From positions 1 through 10,765 of the forward strand of contig JBBSIN010000066.1 of NCBI GenBank assembly GCA_038232055.1: DNA of 10,765 bases, given 5' to 3'. Origin of the DNA: JBBSIN01 sp038232055. Lineage in GTDB: Bacteria > Actinomycetota > Actinomycetes > JADGOV01. This document shows, in pieces, positions 5,180-10,765 of the stretch. Under the pieces are notes generated by a model. That model was not told the DNA's origin. It worked only from the letters and a program-made list of their open reading frames with translations, and ran no database searches. Each line of letters opens with the position of its first letter. Position 1 is the stretch's first letter. A program made the translations under genes and the position numbers.

Positions 5180-6721
5180 ATGACCAGCACGGCTACCAGA
5201 GGACAAGCCACAGGCACGGCCCGCCGGGGACAGCGCCCCGGGCTCGCGCTGGCGATCATCGCCGGTGCACAGCTCATGGTCGTCCTCGACGCGACGATCG
5301 TGAACATCGCCCTGCCGCACATCCAGACCGCCCTGGGTTTCTCCACGACCAGCCTGTCGTGGGTGCTCAACGCCTACACGCTGACCTTTGGCGGGCTGCT
5401 GCTGCTCGGCGCCCGTGCCGGCGACATCCTCGGTCGACGCCGCGTCTTTGTCTTCGGCATCCTCCTGTTCACCCTCGCCTCGTTCCTCGGTGGCCTTGCC
5501 ACCTCCTCGGCATGGTTGCTGGGTGCGCGAGCGCTGCAGGGCATCGGCGGCGCCATCTGTTCGCCCACCGCGTTGGCACTGATCACTACCAACTTCGCCG
5601 AGGGCAAGGAGCGCAACCGCGCGTTCGGTGTCTTCGCCGCGGTCTCGGGATCCGGCGCGGCGATCGGGCTGCTCGCCGGCGGCATGCTGACGTCCTGGCT
5701 GTCGTGGCGGTGGGTGCTGTTCGTCAACGTCCCGATCGGCATCCTCATCGCCGTCGTTGCCCCCATGTTCATCAACGAGTCCGAGCAGCATCCCGGGCGC
5801 TTCGACGTCGGCGGCGCGCTCACGTCGACGCTCGGCATGACGGCCCTCGTCTACGGGTTCATCCGCGCCGCGCAAGACGGCTGGATGGACGTGCTGACCA
5901 TCCTGTCCTTCCTGCTTGCCGTCGTGCTGCTGGTCGTCTTCGTGATCATCGAACGGGCGACGGAGCAGCCGGTCGTGCCGCTCGGCATGTTCCGTGACCG
6001 GAACCGAACCGCCTCCTACGTCGTCATGCTCTCGCTCGCCGCGGCCCTGTTCAGCATGTTCTTCTTCCTCACGCTGTTCGTGCAGAACATCCTCGACTAC
6101 AGCGCCCTCAAAGCCGGCTTCGCTTTCCTGCCGGTGAGCGCGATGATCGTCATCACCGCTCAGATCGCCTCACGCCAGCTGCTGCGCGTCGGGCCGAAGC
6201 CCTTCATGGTCGCTGGCGCCGTCTGCGCCACCGCTGGGCTCGCCTGGCTGTCGCAGATCTCCGCCAGCAGCAGCTACGTCGGCGGGATCCTAGGCCCGAT
6301 GCTCGTCTTCTCCGCGGGCATGGGATTCCTCTTCGTGCCGTTGACCATCATCGCGGTGAGCGGCGTCGAGGCGAAGGAGTCCGGCGCCGCCTCGGGGCTG
6401 CTCAACGTCATGCAAATGATCGGCGGGTCCCTGGGGCTGTCCATCCTCGTCACGGTCTTCGGTACGGCGAGCCGCAATGAGCAGCAGCATCAGGTCGGGC
6501 AGTTCCTGGCGAGCGCCTCACCCGCGATGAAGCAGGCCTTCGCCGAGGGCAGGCTGCAGCCGCCGCCGTCCGTGGCGAACTCCGTCTTGGCGCACGGCAT
6601 CTCGTCCGCCTTCACCGTCGGGGTGGTCTTCGCCGCGATCGCCCTGCTCGTCAGCGTGGTCGCCGTCCGGGCGAAGGCCTCCGATGTCGACGTGTCCGCC
6701 GTACCGGGAATGGCCGGCTGA
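5180..6721 (+). CDS. MFS multidrug exporter, DHA2 (14-TMS) family
   Basis: This 513-residue integral membrane protein of the drug:H+ antiporter-2 class pumps small hydrophobic compounds out by proton exchange. The family signature LDATIVNIALP is at residues 36-46 with Asp37 in the first helix. Motif A, GARAGDILGRRR (77-88), is in the cytoplasmic loop between helices 2 and 3. Motif B arginine is in GARALQG (about 115-121), and motif C, GSGAAIGLLAGG, follows at about 154-165 in helix 5, typical of exporters. About 14 hydrophobic segments fit the length. The ATG at 5180 follows GGGGAGGG by about 10 bases. It is divergent from a TetR gene that probably controls it. The substrate is unknown; nothing in the sequence ties it to the neighbouring olefin pathway. 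It converges with folD only 15 bases away. Confidence 0.94.
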   Translation: MTSTATRGQATGTARRGQRPGLALAIIAGAQLMVVLDATIVNIALPHIQTALGFSTTSLSWVLNAYTLTFGGLLLLGARAGDILGRRRVFVFGILLFTLASFLGGLATSSAWLLGARALQGIGGAICSPTALALITTNFAEGKERNRAFGVFAAVSGSGAAIGLLAGGMLTSWLSWRWVLFVNVPIGILIAVVAPMFINESEQHPGRFDVGGALTSTLGMTALVYGFIRAAQDGWMDVLTILSFLLAVVLLVVFVIIERATEQPVVPLGMFRDRNRTASYVVMLSLAAALFSMFFFLTLFVQNILDYSALKAGFAFLPVSAMIVITAQIASRQLLRVGPKPFMVAGAVCATAGLAWLSQISASSSYVGGILGPMLVFSAGMGFLFVPLTIIAVSGVEAKESGAASGLLNVMQMIGGSLGLSILVTVFGTASRNEQQHQVGQFLASASPAMKQAFAEGRLQPPPSVANSVLAHGISSAFTVGVVFAAIALLVSVVAVRAKASDVDVSAVPGMAG

Positions 6722-6736
6722 GCAGGGAGGTCGCGG

Positions 6737-7594
6737 TCAACGTGACGCGTGGGAGCGCTCGGCTGCCTCGACGACGTTCGTGAGGAGCATGGCCCGAGTC
6801 ATCGGCCCCACCCCGCCGGGCATCGGAGCCAGGAAGCCGGCGACCTCGCGTACGTCGGGATGCACGTCGCCGACGAGGCCGCTCTCGGTGCGGGTGATGC
6901 CGACGTCGAGGACCGCGGCGCCGGGGCGGACCATGTCGGCCTTGACGAGGTGCGGTACGCCGGCCGCTGCGACGACGATGTCGGCCCGGCGGATATGTTC
7001 CGCGACGTCGTACGTGCCGGTGTGGCACAGGGTCGGTGTCGCGTTCTCGGTTCGCCGCGTCAGCAGCAGGCCGAGCGGGCGGCCCACCGTCACGCCACGG
7101 CCAAGGATGGTCACCTCCGCGCCGGCCAGCGGCACCGCGTAGCGCCGCAGCAGCTCGACGATGGCGCGCGGGGTGCATGGCAGCGGCGCCGGCTGCCCCA
7201 GCACGAGGCGACCAAGGTTGGTGGGGTGTAGGCCGTCGGCGTCCTTGCCTGGGTCCATCAGCTCGAGAACGGCATTGGCGTCGAGGCCCCGCGGCAGCGG
7301 CAGCTGCACGATGTAGCCGGTGCACGTCGGATCGCCGTTGAGCTCATCCACGACCGCAGTGAGGTCGGCCTGCGTTGCGGTGGCCGGCAGCTCGTGTTGC
7401 AGCGACGCGACGCCGATCTCGGCGCAGTCACGGTGCTTGCCGGCGACGTAGGAGCGGCTGCCCGGGTCGTCGCCGACGAGAACGGTACCCAGGCCGGGTA
7501 CGACGCCGCGCTGCCGCAGGGCGTCCACCCGCATCCGCAGCTCGGCGCGGATTGCGGCGGCCGTGGCCTTGCCGTCGAGGAGCTGCGCGGTCAC
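6737..7594 (-). CDS. folD: FolD, methylenetetrahydrofolate dehydrogenase / methenyltetrahydrofolate cyclohydrolase
   Basis: This 285-residue cytoplasmic bifunctional enzyme interconverts 5,10-methylene-THF, 5,10-methenyl-THF and 10-formyl-THF with NADP+, supplying one-carbon units for purines and formyl-Met-tRNA. The catalytic residues line up with E. coli FolD (Tyr50, Lys54, Gln98, Asp121): Tyr49 and Lys53 in SYVAGK, Gln97 in VQLPLP, and Asp120 in KDADGLHP. The nucleotide-binding GRGVTVGRP and the C-terminal signature PMPGGVGPMTRAML are intact. I prefer the GTG at 7594 (MTAQLLDGKATA, the usual FolD beginning), because GGTGGAG at 7602-7608 is well placed for it. An in-frame GTG at 7606 would add four residues but lies inside that binding site. 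It is separated from the upstream PLP enzyme gene by 177 bases with strong repeats, so it may have its own promoter. Confidence 0.96.
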   Translation of the reverse strand: MTAQLLDGKATAAAIRAELRMRVDALRQRGVVPGLGTVLVGDDPGSRSYVAGKHRDCAEIGVASLQHELPATATQADLTAVVDELNGDPTCTGYIVQLPLPRGLDANAVLELMDPGKDADGLHPTNLGRLVLGQPAPLPCTPRAIVELLRRYAVPLAGAEVTILGRGVTVGRPLGLLLTRRTENATPTLCHTGTYDVAEHIRRADIVVAAAGVPHLVKADMVRPGAAVLDVGITRTESGLVGDVHPDVREVAGFLAPMPGGVGPMTRAMLLTNVVEAAERSHASR

Positions 7595-7646
7595 GCCCCG
7601 CTCCACCGAGTCATCGCGCCCGGCTCCCCACCGTGCCTTTTGCCGC

Positions 7647-7692
7647 GCTGTGGAGTCTGGTGCGTGCTGGGACCCGTACCAGACTCCACAGC
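7647..7692. repeat. Perfect 15-base inverted repeat upstream of folD
   Basis: GCTGTGGAGTCTGGT at 7647-7661 and ACCAGACTCCACAGC at 7678-7692 are exact reverse complements around a 16-base loop. With a 2-base bulge the stem extends a further 5 pairs through CCGCG and CGCGG. It lies between the PLP-enzyme stop (7772) and the folD start (7594), both on the minus strand. In the minus-strand transcript it is followed by an A-rich stretch rather than a U-run, so it is not a classical intrinsic terminator. It could be a factor-independent stop lacking a U-tract, a folD leader structure, or a large operator. Confidence 0.8.
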
Positions 7693-7694
7693 CC

Positions 7695-7745
7695 GCGGAA
7701 GTGGCGGAGCGGGGAGCGGAAGTGGCGGAGCGGGAAGCGGTGGCG
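7695..7745. repeat. 21-base tandem repeat (two full units and a remnant)
   Basis: Units at 7695-7715 and 7716-7736 match at 20 of 21 positions; each begins GCGGAAGTGGCGGAGCGGG. A third partial unit, GCGGTGGCG, follows at 7737-7745 and lacks an AA. The array lies immediately beside the 15-base inverted repeat in the spacer between folD and the PLP enzyme gene, and belongs to no supported coding frame. Confidence 0.85.
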
Positions 7746-7771
7746 CCCCGGCTGAGCGCGATCCGGCGGTG

Positions 7772-8767
7772 CTAGTCCAGGAAGTAGTCACTGATGTACT
7801 TCTCGCCCTCGTCGCAGAAGAACGTCACGACATGCTCCACGTCGTCGTACGCCTCGCGCAGCGCGCGGGCGGCGACGAGATGCGCGCCGGAGCTGGGGCC
7901 GACGAAGAGCCCGAAGTCGTGGGCGAGGCGCCGCATCTCGGCGATGGCCTCGTCGCTGTCGACCGGGACGAAGGCGTCGACGACGTCGCGGTGCCGGCGG
8001 ATGATGCCGGGCACGAAGCCGTCGGCAATGCCCTCGATCAGGTGCTTGCCGACTTCGCCGCACAGCAGGGTGCACGACTCGCTGGGCTCGACGGCCACCA
8101 CGCGGCAGGCCGGATTGACCTCCCGGACGGCGAGCCCGACGCCGACGATCGTGCCTCCGGTGCCGACGCCGCCGACGACAGCGTCGGGTACGACGCCCGC
8201 CGGCAGCTGGCGCAGCAATTCCGGACCCAGCCAGGTGCGGTTCTCCTCGACGTTCCATTCCGAGTCGAACTGCTGCGGCGCGAAGTGGCCGGGCTGCTGG
8301 CCGATCTCCCGCGCCTTGGCGAGCGCGTCGTTGACGTGGAAGTCGCCGAGCGTCATGACCTCGGCGCCGAACGCCTTGGAGATCGCCATCCGCTCGGCGC
8401 TCATGCCATCGGGCATGACGACGAGCATCCGGTAGCCCTTGACCGCGGCGACCATGCTCAGCGCGTTGCCGGTGTTGCCGCTCGACGCCTCGACGATCGT
8501 GTCGCCGGGCTGCAGCAAGCCCTCCCGCTCGGCCCGCTCGATCATGTACGTCGCGATGCGCGCCTTGATCGACCCCGACGGGTTGAGGAACTCGAGCTTG
8601 ACCCACACGCCGTCGACGCGGACCAGCGGCGTGTCGCCCACCGCGTCGAGAACGGTTGCCGTCCACGGGTCGCGAACGCGCCCGCCGGGCCTAGAGCGCG
8701 GCCCGGTCACCTCGGTGCCCGAGGGAACCGGACCCGCGGTCATGCCGGTGCTGTCGAGCAGGGCCAT
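7772..8767 (-). CDS. Cysteine synthase-family PLP-dependent enzyme (fold type II)
   Basis: This 331-residue enzyme has the fold of O-acetylserine sulfhydrylase and cystathionine beta-synthase, which replace the beta-substituent of an activated serine through a PLP aminoacrylate. The PLP lysine is Lys68 in NPSGSIKAR. The substrate loop is SSGNTGN (95-101), the phosphate cup is GGVGTGGT (199-206), and the PLP-pyridine serine region is GPSSGAH (290-296). There are no C-terminal CBS domains. Unusual features are an N-terminal extension of about 35 residues, a very short link between TPLV and the lysine strand, and KAR where CysK has KDR, so it is probably not the housekeeping CysK. The ATG at 8767 follows GGGAG at suitable spacing; the frame stays open far upstream but only as a shadow of the next gene. 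Its exact substrate is unknown. Confidence 0.88.
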   Translation of the reverse strand: MALLDSTGMTAGPVPSGTEVTGPRSRPGGRVRDPWTATVLDAVGDTPLVRVDGVWVKLEFLNPSGSIKARIATYMIERAEREGLLQPGDTIVEASSGNTGNALSMVAAVKGYRMLVVMPDGMSAERMAISKAFGAEVMTLGDFHVNDALAKAREIGQQPGHFAPQQFDSEWNVEENRTWLGPELLRQLPAGVVPDAVVGGVGTGGTIVGVGLAVREVNPACRVVAVEPSESCTLLCGEVGKHLIEGIADGFVPGIIRRHRDVVDAFVPVDSDEAIAEMRRLAHDFGLFVGPSSGAHLVAARALREAYDDVEHVVTFFCDEGEKYISDYFLD

Positions 8768-8879
8768 GGTCAGCTCCCGAGGCGATGCCGCGTCGACGAG
8801 CGGCTCTTGCCGATCACCGTACGCCGGACGCCAGCCGCGTTGCCGAGTTCCCGACGCCCGCCCCGGGAAGGGCAGGCGG

Positions 8880-8908
8880 GGCCGATCGGTGGCCGCACCG
8901 ATCCGGCC
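8880..8908. promoter_or_regulatory. Hairpin in the divergent spacer between the PLP enzyme and PIG-V-like genes
   Basis: GATCGGTG (8884-8891) and CACCGATC (8896-8903) are exact reverse complements with a 4-base loop. GGCC arms at 8880-8883 and 8905-8908 extend the stem across one bulged C. The spacer (8768-8953, 186 bases) must hold promoters for both divergent genes. The inverted repeat could be an operator or a leader hairpin of the plus-strand gene 45 bases downstream. No clear sigma-70 boxes were recognised. Confidence 0.45.
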
Positions 8909-8953
8909 GCCCCGTACTGTCGATGGCAAGGGCTCGACGGACAGGGGTGGGGC

Positions 8954-10183
8954 GTGCGCGAGGAGGCGGCCGCCGGCTCGGCCGGCAGCGTCGCCGCGTA
9001 TCCCCTGCAACGACAGCCGCCGGCCGCCGGCGGCGCGGATTTCCCAGACCGACCGGCCACCGCAGCGCTGTGGCGACTGACCTGGTACGCCGTCCTGGTC
9101 TATCTCGCCAGCCGAGCGGTCGTCGCGGCCGGTTTGCTGGCCGCGCACCTGCACTCCGGCCTGAGCTGGCATCTCATGGTGGCGAAGTGGGACGCTCACT
9201 GGTACCTCGCGGTCGCGCAGGACGGCTACCCGGCGAGCGCGGCGCCGCTGCCAGACAACGCCGAGCTGCGCCTCGCGTTCTTCCCCCTGTTCCCGTTGCT
9301 GCTGCGCCCGGTCCTCGCCGTCGCGTCCGACGGCCTGCTGGCCGCGACAGCCGTCGGCGCCGCCCTCGGCGCTGCCGCGACCGTCGCGATGGCTCACCTG
9401 TCGAGGGTCGTCGCCCTCGCCGTAGGTCGCGACGAGGCACGGGCGCGGCGTACGGCGCTGCGAGCGGCCGCGCTGCTGACCTTCTTCCCCGGTGCGGTCG
9501 TCCTCTCGCTCGCCTACACGGAGGGCCTGGCGATCCTGCTGGTTGCCGGCTGCCTGTATGCACTGATTCGCCGCCGTTGGCTGATCGCCGGGTTCTGCGC
9601 CGGGCTGGCCACCGCCACGCGCCCCAACGCGCTGGCGCTGGTCGTCGCCTGTGCGTGGGCGTCCTACGACGCCATCCGGCGACGTGGGGAGTGGCGATCC
9701 CTCCTCGCGCCGATGCTCGCGCCGGTGGGTTTCCTGGCGTTCCTCGGCTACCTCCAGCTGCACGTCGGCGACTGGCGGGCATGGCACGAGGTCGAGGCGC
9801 GGGCGTGGCATCAGGGCATCGACTTCTCGGCGAGGCTCCTGCGGCTACTCGCTCCCGACGAGATCGTCGACCACATCGCGAAGCCGGACTGGCAATACCT
9901 CTCGGTGCTCGTCGGGCTCGGCTTCGTCCTCGTCGCCGTGGTCGTCCTGGTGCGCTGGCGTCCGTCGACCCTGCTCGTCGTCTACACCGTCGCCGCGCTG
10001 AGCTTCTGCTTCCTCAGCAGCCGGGTCGGGCCGCGGCCGCGGATGCTGATGCTGGCGCTGCCGCTCTTTCTCGCCTGCGCCGACCGGCTGCCGAGCGCCG
10101 CCTACCGCGTGCTGCTCGTCACCTGCGCTGCCCTGACCGTCGCGATGACCTACTTCGTCTCAACCGGTCGGGTCATCCCCTGA
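8954..10183 (+). CDS. PIG-V-like integral membrane mannosyltransferase
   Basis: This polytopic membrane protein of about 409 residues resembles the PIG-V (GPI mannosyltransferase) family, whose bacterial members are thought to move mannose from a polyprenol-phosphate donor onto envelope or protein acceptors. A cytoplasmic N-terminus of about 40 polar residues precedes the first helix (about 42-66). The acidic motif WDAHWY (79-84) follows it, as expected for the catalytic extracytoplasmic loop of GT-C enzymes, then FFPLFP (109-114) and FFPGAVVLSLAYTEG (177-191), both family hallmarks, and TATRPNAL in the middle. The start is uncertain; GTG 8954 is chosen for the preceding AGGGGTGG and the sensible N-terminus. 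The gene is divergent from the PLP enzyme and overlaps the 3' end of the opposing glycosyltransferase gene by 34 bases. Mannose specificity is inferred from family only. Confidence 0.82.
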   Translation: MREEAAAGSAGSVAAYPLQRQPPAAGGADFPDRPATAALWRLTWYAVLVYLASRAVVAAGLLAAHLHSGLSWHLMVAKWDAHWYLAVAQDGYPASAAPLPDNAELRLAFFPLFPLLLRPVLAVASDGLLAATAVGAALGAAATVAMAHLSRVVALAVGRDEARARRTALRAAALLTFFPGAVVLSLAYTEGLAILLVAGCLYALIRRRWLIAGFCAGLATATRPNALALVVACAWASYDAIRRRGEWRSLLAPMLAPVGFLAFLGYLQLHVGDWRAWHEVEARAWHQGIDFSARLLRLLAPDEIVDHIAKPDWQYLSVLVGLGFVLVAVVVLVRWRPSTLLVVYTVAALSFCFLSSRVGPRPRMLMLALPLFLACADRLPSAAYRVLLVTCAALTVAMTYFVSTGRVIP

Positions 10184-10765
10184 CGTAGCGCTACGACCGC
10201 AGCCGCCACGAGCACCGCGTTGCGCAGCGTGAGCAGCAGCGCGGGCAGCAGATCGCCACGCAGCAGCGGGTCGTACCACGGGGGGTAGAGCCACTGGGTC
10301 AGACCGGCCGCCAGCACGAGGAGCAGCGCGGTACGCCGTTGCCGGCTGCCGGACGTAGAGAGCTCCACCGCGGCCACCCCGAGCACCCAGATCAGGTACT
10401 GCGGGCTCAGCACCCGCGCGGTCACCAGCACCGCCAGGAGCCCACCCAGCGCAAGCCCCAGGTCTCCCGGACGGCGCCACGCCAGCGCGACGTACGCGGC
10501 GATCACGGCCAGACCGGCCACCCCCGTCGCGACGACCGCCGCCGACACCCCGGGACCGAGCACCTGGTAGGCGCCGTACTCGTGACCGACCCGGATGCCG
10601 CTGGCGCCGAACGCCCGGGCGAGGAGGTACGGCGTCGCGGCGACGGTCTCGACCTGCAGGCCGCGCGCCTTCTGGTTCCCGAGGAAGTCCAGCCCCTCGG
10701 CGAGCCGGCCGGCGCCGAGAAGCACCATCAGCGTCGCGACCCCGACCAGCGCCGCGGCGACCAGC
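10150..10765 (-). CDS. GT87-type membrane glycosyltransferase (C-terminal part, start outside window)
   Basis: This frame runs from the right edge to a TAG stop at 10150-10152 and gives about 205 residues. GT87 (DUF2029) enzymes are polyprenol-monophosphomannose-dependent alpha-mannosyltransferases that elongate lipoglycans such as lipomannan in mycobacteria. Typical features here are GNQKARGLQVETVAATPYLL near the start of the visible part, RVLSPQYLIWVLG in the middle, and about five hydrophobic helices. A methionine occurs at 10728, but the same frame continues upstream as a hydrophobic helix without a stop, so the true start is beyond the window. Its last 34 bases overlap the end of the convergent PIG-V-like gene. 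The acceptor cannot be deduced. Confidence 0.82.
   Translation of the reverse strand, partial: LVAAALVGVATLMVLLGAGRLAEGLDFLGNQKARGLQVETVAATPYLLARAFGASGIRVGHEYGAYQVLGPGVSAAVVATGVAGLAVIAAYVALAWRRPGDLGLALGGLLAVLVTARVLSPQYLIWVLGVAAVELSTSGSRQRRTALLLVLAAGLTQWLYPPWYDPLLRGDLLPALLLTLRNAVLVAAAVVALRQGMTRPVETK

Noticed and set aside
7647..7745. CRISPR array or tRNA as an explanation of the repeats near folD
   Set aside because: Two abutting 21-base units without spacers are not a CRISPR array, and no cloverleaf or anticodon arm can be formed by eye.
7394..8953. Long plus-strand open frame continuing upstream of the PIG-V-like gene
   Set aside because: It is antisense to folD and the PLP enzyme, both with intact catalytic motifs. 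Its translation is low-complexity with no family signature, and real PIG-V-like sequence begins only after about 9060.
8768..9811. Upstream extension of the PLP enzyme frame on the minus strand
   Set aside because: The extension is antisense to the PIG-V-like gene and rich in Arg/Gln with no domain. The ATG at 8767 has a good ribosome binding site.

Overview
The window is very GC-rich, densely coding DNA. GTG starts, 4-base stop/start overlaps and third-position GC bias all point to an actinomycete. Frequent GTAC/TACG codon contexts resemble Micromonosporaceae, but that family-level guess is weak. No rRNA, tRNA, CRISPR array, transposase or phage gene is visible.

Region 1 (2-3967, + strand) is a translationally coupled operon, oleA (3' part only)-oleB-oleC-oleD. 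It encodes the pathway for head-to-head long-chain olefin synthesis from fatty acyl-CoAs. OleA condenses two acyl chains to a beta-keto acid, OleD reduces it to a beta-hydroxy acid, OleC closes a beta-lactone using ATP, and OleB removes CO2 to leave an internal cis-alkene. All three junctions are GTGA or ATGA overlaps. OleB and OleC are separate proteins here, whereas several actinobacteria carry an OleBC fusion.

Region 2 (3968-4446) has no credible gene and lies between two convergent units. It holds two diverged direct copies of a structured element. Each has an 84-base core bounded by 10-base inverted repeats, inside about 135 bases of similarity. A separate strong hairpin sits between the copies.

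Region 3 (4447-6721) is a divergent regulator/exporter pair: a TetR-family repressor on the minus strand and a 14-helix DHA2-type MFS exporter on the plus strand. The 112-base spacer has a perfect 14-base palindrome and a second spaced inverted repeat, both plausible operators.

Region 4 (6737-8767, - strand) contains a cysteine-synthase-fold PLP enzyme followed by folD, the bifunctional methylene-tetrahydrofolate enzyme. Between them is a non-coding stretch with a perfect 15-base inverted repeat and a 21-base tandem repeat.

Region 5 (8768-10765) has a divergent spacer with a hairpin, then a PIG-V-like integral membrane mannosyltransferase (+). The C-terminal part of a GT87-type polyprenol-phosphate-mannose-dependent glycosyltransferase (-) runs off the window edge. 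These last two genes converge and overlap by 34 bases, suggesting a cell-envelope glycan locus.

The best-supported coherent system is the Ole pathway, which is known biochemistry. The least explained material is the pair of structured repeats at 3998-4411 and the repeat cluster at 7647-7745.
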